A stretch of DNA of 64,000 nt from NCBI GenBank assembly GCA_934792625.1, contig CAKVON010000009.1, positions 1 through 64,000 of the forward strand, read 5' to 3'. The notes under the pieces were generated by a model, which worked only from the letters and a program-made list of their open reading frames with translations, made no database searches and was not told the origin of the DNA. A program made the translations under genes and the position numbers. Shown in pieces: positions 46,987 through 57,403 of this stretch (position 1 is the stretch's first letter; the number at the start of each line of letters is the position of its first letter). The stretch is from an uncultured Atopobiaceae bacterium (GTDB lineage: Bacteria > Actinomycetota > Coriobacteriia > Coriobacteriales > Atopobiaceae).

Positions 46987-48124
46987 TTGAGTGAGATTCA
47001 GAACTCGTCCATCTTCTCTCTCGACGACGTTTCCGACGAGGAGATGAACAACCTCATCGACGGCACCATCACCGATTTCGGTGAGGGCGATCTGGTGACG
47101 GGCACCGTCGTCAAGATCGAGCGCGATGAGGTCCTGCTTGACATCGGCTTCAAGTCCGAGGGCGTCATCCCCGTCCGCGAGCTTTCCATCCGCAAGGATG
47201 CCAACCCCGCCGACATCGTCAGCATGGGCGACACCATCGAGGCCCTGGTTCTCCAGAAGGAGGACAAGGACGGTCGTCTGATCCTCTCCAAGAAGCGTGC
47301 CGAGTACGAGCGCGCCTGGAACCGCATCGAGGAGAAGTTCAACGGCGGCGAGAACGTCGAGGGCGAGGTCATCGAGGTTGTCAAGGGCGGCCTGATCCTC
47401 GACATCGGCCTGCGTGGCTTCCTGCCCGCCTCCCTCGTCGACCTCCATCGAGGCCCGCGTCATCGAGATGGACCGCAACCGCAACAACGTCGTCCTCTCC
47501 CGTCGCGTCGTGCTCGAGGAGGCCCGCAAGGCCGAGCGCACCGAGATCCTCTCGAAGCTCAAGCCCGGCATGCGCCTCAAGGGCACCGTCTCCTCGATCG
47601 TCGACTTCGGCGCCTTCGTCGACCTCGGCGGCATCGATGGCCTGATTCACATCTCCGAGCTCTCTTGGAACCACGTCAACCACCCCTCCGAGGTCGTCAA
47701 GGTCGGCCAGGAGGTCGAGGTTCAGGTTCTCGACGTCGACCTCAACCGCGAGCGCATCTCGCTGGGCCTGAAGCAGACCACCGAGGATCCCTGGCACACC
47801 CTCGTCAAGAAGTACCCCGTCGGCGCCATCGTTGAGGGCTCCGTCACCAAGCTCGTCACCTTCGGCGCCTTCGTCGACCTCGGTGAGGGCATCGAGGGCC
47901 TGGTCCACATCTCCGAGATGGCCAAGCAGCACGTCGACGCTCCCGCGCAGGTCTGCGCCGTGGGCGACAAGGTCCAGGTCAAGGTCATGGAGATCGACCT
48001 CGACCGTCGTCGCATCTCCCTGTCCATGAAGGCCGCTGCCGAGACGCTGGGCGTCGAGGTCGAGGTCAAGCCCATGGACAAGCCCGAGGGCGAGGCCGAG
48101 GAGACCGCCGAGGACGCCGAGTAG
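46987..48124 (+). pseudogene. rpsA: 30S ribosomal protein S1, frameshifted
   Basis: Two overlapping frames together encode S1, the mRNA-binding ribosomal protein. The first (TTG 46987 to codon 47443) has S1 repeat 1 (EGDLVTGTVVKIERDEVLL) and most of repeat 2, ending GFLPASLVDL. The second resumes at 47447 with IEARVIEMDRNRNNVVLSRR and continues through repeats 3 and 4 to 48124. Between SLVDL and IEAR, S1 proteins carry about a dozen residues that are absent here, and one leftover base remains: the pattern of a ~38-nt deletion. The first frame as read would end near 47835 with a wrong C-terminus. S1 is normally essential, so an assembly or read error is as likely as true damage. AAAGGGG precedes the TTG start. 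Confidence 0.85.
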
Positions 48125-48160
48125 GCATCCAACCCTGGCTCCATAGCTCCAACTGTTTTG

Positions 48161-48193
48161 CGGGGGGCGCCGAGAGGCGGCCCCCGTTTTTTT
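48161..48193 (+). terminator. Terminator of rpsA
   Basis: CGGGGG arm against CCCCCG with inner GC pairs, then TTTTTTT. Confidence 0.88.
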
Positions 48194-48242
48194 GGCCTGG
48201 TGTTTGTATTTCGGTGGATGGCGCATTTCCTGGATGATTGCC

Positions 48243-48252
48243 TACATATGTA
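48243..48252. promoter_or_regulatory. Palindrome TACATATGTA upstream of the peptide transporter
   Basis: Perfect 10-bp palindrome in an AT-rich patch, 164 nt before the binding-protein start. The gap 48194-48415 otherwise holds no gene; it presumably contains the operon promoter, but I cannot place it. Confidence 0.35.
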
Positions 48253-48415
48253 AAAAATCAATTTCCGTCTGAATGAAAATGATGCCGTTCCCTGGTCATT
48301 TGTCGGAAGTTCGTGCATAGTCTGACCCAAGCAATTTTGGAGTGGGGCTCTTCTCGACCCCTCTTGGCTGCGGATGCCGCGTTTTGCGCGTCCCATGACA
48401 CGAAAGAAGGAAGAT

Positions 48416-50041
48416 ATGGCGAACTTCGTTTCCCGCCGTCAGTTCCTGCAGGGTTCTGCCCTCGCCGCCTCTGGCGTCGCGGCCATGTCGCTTGTTGGCT
48501 GCGGTGGCTCTGGCGACGACGGTGGCGACAAGAAGAAGGTCTTCCGCTTTGGCCAGGCCAACGCCAAGGAGGGGCTGGACATGCAGAAGTCCACGAACTC
48601 CAAGTCCTCCTCGGTCATCGACCACGTCGTCGAGACTCCCCTTCGCTTCACCGAGGACAACGAGCTCATCCCCTGCATGCTCAAAGAGGTTCCGACGGTC
48701 GAGTCCGACGGTGTCACCTACAAGTGCGAGCTTAACGAGGGCATGAAGTGGCACGATGGCACCGAGGTCAAGGCCTCTGACATCAAGTACACCTTCGAGC
48801 GCATGTTCGATCCTGCCACCGGTGCCAAGTCGACCTATATGTATGACATGATCAAGGGCGCCAAGGAGAAGCTCGCTGGCACTGCCACCGAGATCGAGGG
48901 CATCGTCGTCGAGGACGACACCCACATCACCTTTACCCTGACCGAGCCTTTTGCCTGCTTCACCAAGAACATCGGCATCAACTACGCCAGCATCTATCCC
49001 GAGGCTGGTCTCAAGAAGGCTGGCGACAAGTGGGGCACTGGTACCGACATCTATGGCTGCGGTCCCTACAAGCTCGTCTCCAACGACGACTCCACCGAGG
49101 TCACCTTCGAGCCGTTCGAGGACTACTACGGCGATAAGGCCAAGCTCGACAAGATTGTCATCAAGTACATCGATGACGAGAACACCAAGATGATGTCCTT
49201 CAAGAACGGCGAGATTGACATGTGCGACCTCAACGCCACCCTGCTCAAGCAGTATAAGGGGGATGCCGACGTCAAGGACCTCATCAACCAGTACGGCCCG
49301 CTTGGCGTGACCTTCGTCAACCTCAACCTCAAGAACAAGTATCTTGCCGACAAGCGTGTCCGTCAGGCCCTCTCGTTGGCCATCAACCGCCAGGAGCTCG
49401 TCGACACCGTCATGAACGGTGCGGGCACCGTCGCCTCTGGCTGGCTCAACCCCAAGACCCCGGGCTTTGACGACTCCGCCGAGGCCTTCCCCTACGACGT
49501 CGACAAGGCCAAGGCCCTTCTCAAGGAGGCCGGCGTCGATGGCATCTCGCTGACCTGTGGCGTGCGTGCCGCCGACCAGCCCGTCATGGTCGCCGTCCAG
49601 GACTACTGGAAGAAGATCGGCGTCGACCTGAAGGTCAACGTCCAGGATGCCGCCAAGTGGTCTGCCGACTGGGCCGCCGGCTCCCTCGAGATTACCGAGC
49701 TGTCCTGGCACCCGCTGTACGCCGATGCCGACAACCACATGTACACCTACTTCTACAGCGAGAACGCCAAGGGCAAGAGCTCGTTCTACAACAACCCCGA
49801 GTTCGACAAGCTCATGGACGAGGCTCGCAAGTCCACCGACGAGGACAAGCGCGTCGAGCTTTACAAGAAGGCCGACGACATCCTGACCCGCCAGGACTAT
49901 GCCACCCTGCCGCTGTTCTACCCGAAGTTCCAGTTCGTTGCCAAGGACTACGTCAAGAACGCCAAGGTCGGCAACCTGATCTACCACATGCGCGACATCG
50001 ACGTGGACACCGGTGCCGACGACTACACCGGCGAGGAGTAG
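48416..50041 (+). CDS. Peptide ABC transporter substrate-binding lipoprotein
   Basis: 541 residues, family 5 (OppA/DppA). Signal: twin-arginine SRRQFLQG at 6-13 and lipobox LVGC with Cys29, as in the amino acid binding protein at 33.9 kb. Mature domain shows LNEGMKWHDGTEVKASDIKYTFER and KRVRQALSLAINRQEL, standard for oligopeptide binders. It captures peptides outside the membrane for the permeases below. ATG 48416 after AAGGAAG. A hairpin at 50095-50127 separates it from the rest of the operon. Confidence 0.95.
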   Translation: MANFVSRRQFLQGSALAASGVAAMSLVGCGGSGDDGGDKKKVFRFGQANAKEGLDMQKSTNSKSSSVIDHVVETPLRFTEDNELIPCMLKEVPTVESDGVTYKCELNEGMKWHDGTEVKASDIKYTFERMFDPATGAKSTYMYDMIKGAKEKLAGTATEIEGIVVEDDTHITFTLTEPFACFTKNIGINYASIYPEAGLKKAGDKWGTGTDIYGCGPYKLVSNDDSTEVTFEPFEDYYGDKAKLDKIVIKYIDDENTKMMSFKNGEIDMCDLNATLLKQYKGDADVKDLINQYGPLGVTFVNLNLKNKYLADKRVRQALSLAINRQELVDTVMNGAGTVASGWLNPKTPGFDDSAEAFPYDVDKAKALLKEAGVDGISLTCGVRAADQPVMVAVQDYWKKIGVDLKVNVQDAAKWSADWAAGSLEITELSWHPLYADADNHMYTYFYSENAKGKSSFYNNPEFDKLMDEARKSTDEDKRVELYKKADDILTRQDYATLPLFYPKFQFVAKDYVKNAKVGNLIYHMRDIDVDTGADDYTGEE

Positions 50042-50094
50042 GGTCGAGCTCGCCATGCGTGAAAGAGGATAACCGGCCGTTATTGACGGCTAGG

Positions 50095-50127
50095 GGAGGG
50101 CGCCTCACACCCTGGGGCGCCCTCCTT
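50095..50127 (+). terminator. Partial terminator after the peptide-binding protein gene
   Basis: GGAGGGCGCC arm (from 50095) against GGCGCCCTCC, then TT only. It likely reduces readthrough into the permease genes, giving more binding protein than permease. Confidence 0.65.
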
Positions 50128-50210
50128 ACGGATATCAATAGTCAGTTTGGAAGATTGCCGCCCCAGCTATCCCTGGGCGGCGACGAGACACAGGAGAGGG
50201 GAGATGTCGG

Positions 50211-51146
50211 ATGAGGGATTATCTCGTCAAGAGAGTCCTGCAGGCACTCGGTGTCATTCTCTGCATCTCTGCGATCACGTTCTTCGTCCTCAACATCGTG
50301 CCGGGCGACCCCGTCCGCGTCATGATGGGTGACATGGCCGACGAGGCAACGATCGCCCAGGTCAGGCATTCGATGGGTCTGGACAGGCCTATCCCGGTCC
50401 AGTACTTCAGCTGGCTCGGTGACATGCTGCACGGGGACTTTGGCACGAGCTATGCCCAGCACCGTGGCGTCATCGAGCTGATGGGTCGCGCCCTGGGCGT
50501 CACCGCGAAGCTCTCCGGCCTCGCCTACCTGCTGTCGCTCGCCATCGGCCTGGTCTTTGGCGTCGTGTCCGCGGTCAACCGCGGCAAGGCCGCCGACCGC
50601 ATCCTCATGGCGCTCTCGATCTTCGGTATCTCCGCGCCCGCGTTTTGGGTGGCCATCATCCTGCAGATTGTGTTCGCCATGAACCTGCACTGGCTCCCGT
50701 TGTCGGGTGTCAGGACCGCGGCCTGCTTCGTGCTGCCAGTGATAGCCTTGGGCACCCGCTATGCGGCGAGCATCGCGCGTGTCACCCGCACGGCCATGCT
50801 CGAGGTGCTCAACCAGGACTTCATGCGCACTGCCGAGGCGAAGGGCCTGGCCAAGTGGGTCGTCATCATCAAGCATGGCCTGCGCAACGCGTTGATCCCC
50901 ATCATCACCATCGCAGGCACCCAGCTCGGCCAGATTCTCACGGGCTCGATCCTGATCGAGTCGGTCTTCTCGATGCCCGGCATCGGCAAGCTGCTGCTCG
51001 ACGCGATCCAGGCGCGCGACCTGCCCCTCATCCAGGGTGGCGTCATGTACATCGCGCTCATCTGCGTCATCGTGTACCTGCTCGTTGACATCCTGTACGC
51101 GGTCGTCGACCCGCGCATTCGACTCGGGGGAGGTGCCGAGGAGTAA
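50211..51146 (+). CDS. dppB: Peptide ABC transporter permease, DppB-like
   Basis: 311 residues with TM1 at about 9-30 and five further helices. NIVPGDPVRVMMG, GDMLHGDFGTSY and the EAA-type segment RTAEAKGLAKWVVIIKHGLRNALIP are typical of DppB/OppB. The end overlaps the next start. GGGGAGATG lies upstream of ATG 50211. The dpp symbol is by resemblance; opp is possible. Confidence 0.93.
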   Translation: MRDYLVKRVLQALGVILCISAITFFVLNIVPGDPVRVMMGDMADEATIAQVRHSMGLDRPIPVQYFSWLGDMLHGDFGTSYAQHRGVIELMGRALGVTAKLSGLAYLLSLAIGLVFGVVSAVNRGKAADRILMALSIFGISAPAFWVAIILQIVFAMNLHWLPLSGVRTAACFVLPVIALGTRYAASIARVTRTAMLEVLNQDFMRTAEAKGLAKWVVIIKHGLRNALIPIITIAGTQLGQILTGSILIESVFSMPGIGKLLLDAIQARDLPLIQGGVMYIALICVIVYLLVDILYAVVDPRIRLGGGAEE

Positions 51147-52099
51147 TGGCTCTTCTCAACAGTGACAAGACCAGCCCGAAGGTCAACAAGGCCGAGCGCG
51201 TGGCTGCCGACGCCGTCGCGGCGCAGGAGGCGGAGCGTGCGCAGGGCAAGAGGCGTGCCTCGAACTACTGGGCCGTGAGCTGGCAGATCTTCCGCAAGAA
51301 CAAGCTTGGCATGGCGTGCCTGGCCATAGTCGTCCTTCTCGCCATCATCGCCATCCTGGCCCCGGTGCTCTCGCCGTACGACCCAGACGCCCAGACCCTG
51401 ACCGACATGCTTCTGCGTCCCGGCGGGGCGCACCCGTTTGGTACCGACGAGTTCGGCCGAGACATTCTGTCGCGCACCATCTACGGTTGCCGCATCTCGC
51501 TCTCGGTCGGTGTGGTCTCGCAGGTCATCGCCATCCTGATCGGCTTTTTCGCGGGCGTGTGCGCGGGCTACTTCGGCGGCAAGGTCGACGCGGTGATCTC
51601 GTTCGTGATCCAGGTCTTCTCGAGCTTCCCGTTCCTGCTGTTCGCGATCGTCGTGATGTTCGTCATGGGTCCTGGCTTGGGCAACCTGTACGTGGCGCTG
51701 GGCCTTCTGGGCTGGACGAGCACCGCGCGCCTGATCCGCGGCGACGTCATGCGCCTCAAGGGCTCCGAGTACATCCAGAGCTGCATCCTGTCTGGCGGCA
51801 AGCCGATGCGCATCATCCTCAAGCACCTGCTGCCCAACTGCGTCTCCACGCTCATCGTCACCGCGACCCTGGGCATCCCGGACGCAATCCTGTCCGAGGC
51901 AACCCTGTCCTTCCTGGGACTGGGCGTGCAGCCCCCGATGGCCAGCTGGGGTCAGATGATCTCGGCCAGCCAGCCCTACATCCAGTCGAACACGTACTAC
52001 AGCGTCATCCCGGGCATCGCCATCATCGTCACGGTCATGGCCTTCAACCTGCTTGGTGACGCCATGCGCGACGCGCTCGACCCGAAGATGCGTTCATAG
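51146..52099 (+). CDS. dppC: Peptide ABC transporter permease, DppC-like
   Basis: 317 residues. A 45-residue cytosolic start, TM1 at about 60-80, then HPFGTDEFGRDILSRTIYG, a hallmark of DppC/OppC, and five more helices. It pairs with DppB to form the channel. Start ATG 51146 overlaps the dppB stop (TAATG). Confidence 0.93.
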   Translation: MALLNSDKTSPKVNKAERVAADAVAAQEAERAQGKRRASNYWAVSWQIFRKNKLGMACLAIVVLLAIIAILAPVLSPYDPDAQTLTDMLLRPGGAHPFGTDEFGRDILSRTIYGCRISLSVGVVSQVIAILIGFFAGVCAGYFGGKVDAVISFVIQVFSSFPFLLFAIVVMFVMGPGLGNLYVALGLLGWTSTARLIRGDVMRLKGSEYIQSCILSGGKPMRIILKHLLPNCVSTLIVTATLGIPDAILSEATLSFLGLGVQPPMASWGQMISASQPYIQSNTYYSVIPGIAIIVTVMAFNLLGDAMRDALDPKMRS

Positions 52100-52112
52100 G
52101 GGAGGTATGAGC

Positions 52113-53201
52113 ATGTCTGAAGAGACCATCGAAACCCCGACCTTCTCCGAGGAGGTCGTGGATGCGGCCGAGAAGACCACCGCGGCCCTTCTGGAGAGGG
52201 CCGACGAGGAGAAGCCCCTTCTCGACGTCCGCAACCTTGACGTCGTCCTGAACACCGAGGACGGCCGACTGCCCGTGATCACCAACCTCTCCTTTACCAT
52301 GCGCAAGGGCGAGACCCTCGCCGTCGTCGGCGAGTCCGGCTGCGGCAAGTCGATGACCGCGCTTTCGGTCATGGGCCTTCTGCCCGAGCCCGTCGCCAAG
52401 ATCTGCGGCGGCTCGATCGACTTCCAGGGCACCGACCTGGCGCCCCTGGACAAGGAGCAGCGCCGCAAGTACCGCGGCAAGGACATCTCGATGATCTTCC
52501 AGGAGCCCATGACCTCGCTGAACCCGGTCATGACCGCGGGCAGGCAGATCCGCGAGGGCATCCTGGTCCACAACCCCGGGATGGACAAGGCCGAGGCCGA
52601 CCGCCGCGCGCTCGAGATGATCAAGCTCGTGGGCATTCCCGCCCCCGAGAAGGTCTTCAAGTCGTACCCGCACGAGCTGTCGGGCGGCATGCGCCAGCGC
52701 ATCATGATCGCCATGGCGCTTGCGTGCGAGCCCGCGCTTCTCATCTGCGACGAGCCCACGACGGCGCTCGACGTCACGATCCAGGCGCAGATCCTGCAGC
52801 TGATCGACAGCATGCGCGAGAAGCTCGGCACCGGCGTCATGCTCATCACGCACGACATGGGCGTCGTGTCCGAGATGGCCGACTGGGTCCTGGTCATGTA
52901 CACCGGCCACGCCTTCGAGTACGCCACGTCGGCCGAGCTGTTCACGCATCCCAAGCACCCCTACGCGCAGGGTCTGATCGCCTCCATCCCGTCGATGGAC
53001 GACGCGGTCGACGAGCTCTACGCGATTCCGGGCAACGTCCCCATGCTCAACGAGATTCCCGAGGGCTGCCCGTTCAACCCGCGCTGCCCGTTTGCCTGCG
53101 ACCTGTGCCGCCGCGAGGTGCCGCAGCTCGCGCCTGCCGAGAAGGGCAACGAAAGCCACCTGGTTGCCTGCTGGAAGTACACCGATAAGTGGGGTGAGTA
53201 G
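52113..53201 (+). CDS. dppD: Peptide ABC transporter ATP-binding protein, DppD-like
   Basis: 362 residues. Walker A GESGCGKSMT, signature LSGGMRQRIMIAMAL, Walker B LLICDEPTTALDVT, H-loop THDMGVV. The C-terminal oligopeptide-transporter extension has a cysteine cluster CPFNPRCPFACDLC seen in DppD/OppD. About 35 extra N-terminal residues (acidic) precede the ATPase fold. I chose ATG 52113 since AGGGGAGGT is eight bases upstream; ATG 52107 is too close. Confidence 0.94.
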   Translation: MSEETIETPTFSEEVVDAAEKTTAALLERADEEKPLLDVRNLDVVLNTEDGRLPVITNLSFTMRKGETLAVVGESGCGKSMTALSVMGLLPEPVAKICGGSIDFQGTDLAPLDKEQRRKYRGKDISMIFQEPMTSLNPVMTAGRQIREGILVHNPGMDKAEADRRALEMIKLVGIPAPEKVFKSYPHELSGGMRQRIMIAMALACEPALLICDEPTTALDVTIQAQILQLIDSMREKLGTGVMLITHDMGVVSEMADWVLVMYTGHAFEYATSAELFTHPKHPYAQGLIASIPSMDDAVDELYAIPGNVPMLNEIPEGCPFNPRCPFACDLCRREVPQLAPAEKGNESHLVACWKYTDKWGE

Positions 53202-53203
53202 CC

Positions 53204-54247
<1,044 letters not shown>

Positions 54248-54286
54248 CAGAGTATCAGCAGTCAAACGAAAGGATCGAGAAGAACA

Positions 54287-55537
54287 ATGAGCGACGTTCT
54301 GGACAGGTTCATCAAGTACTGCAGCATCTCCAGCCAGTCGGCACCCGACTCCTCCGAGCACGTGCCGTCGACCGAGTGCCAGCACGACATCGCGCGCTGC
54401 GTCTACAACGACCTGGTCGAGCTGGGTGCCGAGGACGTGACCATCGACGAGCACGCGTACGTCACGGCGCAGTGGTCCGCCTCCGCGGGTTGCGAGGACC
54501 TGCCGCACCTCGGCTTCTGCGCGCACCTGGACACCGCCTGGCAGACCTTCGGCGAGAACGTCCACCCGCACGTCGTCCACTACGAGGGCGGCAAGCTCGT
54601 CATGGGCGTCGTCGACGGCCGCGAGGTCTCGACCGACCCCGAGACCAACCCCGCGCTCGAGCACATGGTCGGCTGGGACATCGTCTGCTCCGACGGCACC
54701 ACCCTCATCGGTGCCGACGACAAGGCCGGCGTCGCCGAGATCGTGTCGCTTCTCAAGCGCCTGAAGGACGACCCGACCATCCCGCACCCCGGCCTGGCCG
54801 TCGCCTTCGTCCCCGACGAGGAGATCGGTCACGGCGCCAAGCTGCTTGACCTCGAGAAGTTCGGCTGCAAGTGGGGCTACACCCTCGACGGCGGCCCGTG
54901 CGGCGAGTTCAGCTACGAGGTCTTCAACGCCAGCGAGGCCAAGCTCACCGCGCGCGGCCTGTCGGTGCACACCGGCACCGCCAAGGGCATCATGATCAAC
55001 GCCTCCGAGGTCCTTCTCAGGTTCCACCAGCTGCTGCCCGCGCAGGACCGCCCCGAGTACACCGAGAACTACGACGGCTTCTACTACCTGTGCGGCATCG
55101 ACGGCAACTGCGAGGTCGCGCACGCCACCTACATCATCCGCGACCACGACCGCGCCATCTTCGAGTCGCGTGAGCAGCTGATGCGTCGTGCCGTCGACTT
55201 CGTCAACGCCGAGTACGGCCAGGAGGTGCTCTCGATCGAGATCACCCAGACCTACCGCAACATGGCCGAGGTCATTCTCGACGGCAACCAGCACCTCGTC
55301 GACAACGCCCGCGCCGCCTACGAGGCCAACGGCTACGACATGAAGATCATCCCGATGCGTGGCGGCACCGACGGCGCCCAGCTGAGCTATCGCGGCATGC
55401 CGTGCCCCAACATGAGCGCCGGCTACTACAACGCCCACGGCGTGAAGGAGTTCTGCCCCGTGCCCGAGCTCGAGACCATGGTCGACGTGCTCCAGACGCT
55501 CGTCGGCCTGTACGCCAAGCCCCAGGACCAGCAGTAG
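54287..55537 (+). CDS. pepT: Peptidase T (tripeptide aminopeptidase)
   Basis: 416 residues, M20B zinc peptidase. Metal ligands and catalytic residues: His80 and Asp82 in AHLDT, Asp in LIGADDKAGVAEI, Glu pair in PDEEIGHG, and the late His in YYNAHGVKEF; MRGGTDGAQLS is also characteristic. It removes the N-terminal residue from tripeptides in the cytosol. It follows the peptide transporter by 39 nt, so import and hydrolysis are coupled. ATG 54287 follows AAAGGATCGAGAAG. Confidence 0.95.
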   Translation: MSDVLDRFIKYCSISSQSAPDSSEHVPSTECQHDIARCVYNDLVELGAEDVTIDEHAYVTAQWSASAGCEDLPHLGFCAHLDTAWQTFGENVHPHVVHYEGGKLVMGVVDGREVSTDPETNPALEHMVGWDIVCSDGTTLIGADDKAGVAEIVSLLKRLKDDPTIPHPGLAVAFVPDEEIGHGAKLLDLEKFGCKWGYTLDGGPCGEFSYEVFNASEAKLTARGLSVHTGTAKGIMINASEVLLRFHQLLPAQDRPEYTENYDGFYYLCGIDGNCEVAHATYIIRDHDRAIFESREQLMRRAVDFVNAEYGQEVLSIEITQTYRNMAEVILDGNQHLVDNARAAYEANGYDMKIIPMRGGTDGAQLSYRGMPCPNMSAGYYNAHGVKEFCPVPELETMVDVLQTLVGLYAKPQDQQ

Positions 55538-55546
55538 GAGGATCGA

Positions 55547-56617
55547 GTGGACACCAACGAGCTTTGCGAGGGAATCGACCCCAGGGTCCTTCTTGACATG
55601 TTCCGGAAGGTCGTCGAGGTTGACAGTCCCGTGGGCTACTACGCCGACATCGAGCCCGTCCTGTCGCACATGGTGGGCGAGTGGGGCTACGAGATGACGT
55701 GGGACCAGAAGCACACCGGCTACGTGCGCGTCCCTGGCGTCAATGCCGAGAAGTGCGTCTGCGTGGGCGCCCACCTGGACACGATCGGCTTCGTCGTCCG
55801 TGGCTTCAACGAGGACGGAACGCTTCGCGTCCGCAACCTCGGCGGCATCAACTGGGCGAGCGTGGAGGGCGAGACCGTCAGCATCCACTGTCGTGACGGT
55901 CGTACCGTCGACGCGCAGGTGATCGCCAATCACCACTCGGTCCACGTGTTCGAGGACTGTAAGCAGCAGCCGCGCGACGAGGACCACATGTCGCTCTCGA
56001 TCATCGGCGACGTCGCCTCCGAGGCGGACGCCCGTGCGCTCGGCGTGACCGAGGGCGCCATCGTCGGCGTCGACCCGCACTTCCAGGCGTTTGACAACGG
56101 TTACGTGGTGTCGCGCCACATCGACGACAAGGCCGCCGTCGCCGTCCTTCTGGACGTGCTGCGCTGGCTGCACGAGACTGGCCTCAAGCCCGCGTGCGAC
56201 ACGCTGTTCGCCTTCCCGATCTACGAGGAGATCGGCCATGGCGGCGCCTACGTGCCCGAGGAGGTCAGCGAGTACGTGGCTCTGGACATCACGCTGATCG
56301 GCCCCGACTACGACTCCAACGAGCATCACGTCGGCATCATCGCGTCCGACCACAAGGGCCCGTACGACTGGGACCTGACCAACAGGCTGATTGCCTGCGC
56401 CAAGGCCGTCTGCGACGAGGACAAGTGGAACACGCAGGTCTGCTTCCACTATTCGACCGACGCGAACGCCGCCTACGTGCTGGGCAACAAGATCGCCTCT
56501 GGCGCCTTTGGCATGGCGTGCCTCAACACGCATGGCCGCGAGCGCTGCCACATGGACGCCATCGTCCAGACCGAGCGCCTGTGCCGCGCCTACGTCATGG
56601 GTGTCGGCGCCGAGTAG
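55547..56617 (+). CDS. M42 family metallo-aminopeptidase
   Basis: 356 residues. M42 ligands: His in GAHLDTIG, Asp in SRHIDDKAAV, Glu pair in YEEIGHGG, Asp in VALDIT and a final His in ERCHMDAI. These enzymes form hollow dodecamers that degrade short peptides from the N-terminus; substrate preference (glutamyl, leucyl) is not readable. GTG 55547 follows AGGAGG, nine bases after pepT. Last gene of the peptide operon. Confidence 0.9.
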   Translation: MDTNELCEGIDPRVLLDMFRKVVEVDSPVGYYADIEPVLSHMVGEWGYEMTWDQKHTGYVRVPGVNAEKCVCVGAHLDTIGFVVRGFNEDGTLRVRNLGGINWASVEGETVSIHCRDGRTVDAQVIANHHSVHVFEDCKQQPRDEDHMSLSIIGDVASEADARALGVTEGAIVGVDPHFQAFDNGYVVSRHIDDKAAVAVLLDVLRWLHETGLKPACDTLFAFPIYEEIGHGGAYVPEEVSEYVALDITLIGPDYDSNEHHVGIIASDHKGPYDWDLTNRLIACAKAVCDEDKWNTQVCFHYSTDANAAYVLGNKIASGAFGMACLNTHGRERCHMDAIVQTERLCRAYVMGVGAE

Positions 56618-56618
56618 G

Positions 56619-56644
56619 CTGCCGAGAAGTGCCTGCGCTAGAAT
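56619..56644 (+). promoter_or_regulatory. coaE promoter preceded by a dispersed motif
   Basis: CTGCCGAGAAGTGC (56619-56632), an intact motif copy, ends six bases before a TAGAAT -10 (56639-56644). The motif covers the spacer region between -35 and -10. Confidence 0.6.
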
Positions 56645-56659
56645 CCGTGTGAGTTGACG

Positions 56660-56696
56660 CGGCGACCCGGGTCGATGCCCGGGTCGCCGTTTTTTG
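56660..56696 (+). terminator. Terminator between the M42 gene and coaE
   Basis: CGGCGACCCGG arm against CCGGGTCGCCG, then TTTTTT. It ends the peptide operon but lies downstream of the likely coaE promoter, so it may also act as a coaE leader attenuator. Confidence 0.88.
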
Positions 56697-56718
56697 TTTC
56701 GGAGAATGGGGGAGCGTC

Positions 56719-57354
56719 GTGTACACCGTCTTTTTGGCAGGGGGAATCGCCTCGGGCAAGTCCTCCGTGGCTCGTCGCCTGGTCGAGCGAGGCGCATGGC
56801 GTTGCGACTTGGATGCCATCTCGCGCGAGGTGTTGGAGCCTGGAAGTCCCGTTCTCGACGATGTCGCGGAGGCGTTTGGCGAGGACCTGGTAGACCCCGT
56901 GACCGGCGAGCTCGATCGTGCCAAGCTCGCGCGTCGCGCCTTTGCGACTCGCGCCGACGCCGCGAGGCTCGAGGCAATCGAGCTGCCGGCCATCGCGGAC
57001 CGTCTGGCGGATGCCCTTGCCCGCGCCCAGGAGGGTTGCTGTGGGGAGTCTCCTCGCGTGGCTGTGGTAGAGGTTCCGCTCTTGGATCGCATGGGCGAGA
57101 GGATCGACCTTGCCGATGAGGTCCTCGTCGTGTCATGCCCCATGGATGTTCGACGTCGGCGCGCGATTGGACGAGGGATGACGGCCGACGACTTTGACGC
57201 TCGCGCCGCGAACCAGCCTTCCGACGGCTATCTCGCCGCCCATGCCAACACCGTGATTGACAACGCGGGCGACGAGACTTCGTTGCTTGCGGCGGTCGAT
57301 GCGTGGTGGGACGAGCGCGAGGCACAGGGCTGGCGGGTGTTGGGACGCGGGTAG
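56719..57354 (+). CDS. coaE: Dephospho-CoA kinase
   Basis: 211 residues. P-loop GGIASGKSS (8-16), CDLDAISREVLEPG matching the CoaE D-x-D segment, VVEVPLLDRMGE lid region and the late VIDNAGD. It adds the 3'-phosphate to complete coenzyme A. The protein is slightly longer and more acidic than E. coli CoaE. Start GTG 56719 after GGGGGAG. Confidence 0.92.
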   Translation: MYTVFLAGGIASGKSSVARRLVERGAWRCDLDAISREVLEPGSPVLDDVAEAFGEDLVDPVTGELDRAKLARRAFATRADAARLEAIELPAIADRLADALARAQEGCCGESPRVAVVEVPLLDRMGERIDLADEVLVVSCPMDVRRRRAIGRGMTADDFDARAANQPSDGYLAAHANTVIDNAGDETSLLAAVDAWWDEREAQGWRVLGRG

Positions 57355-57403
57355 CGGCCGATTGATGGCAGGTCCGACGGGATCTACGCTTGCGCCCCTG
57401 CGG

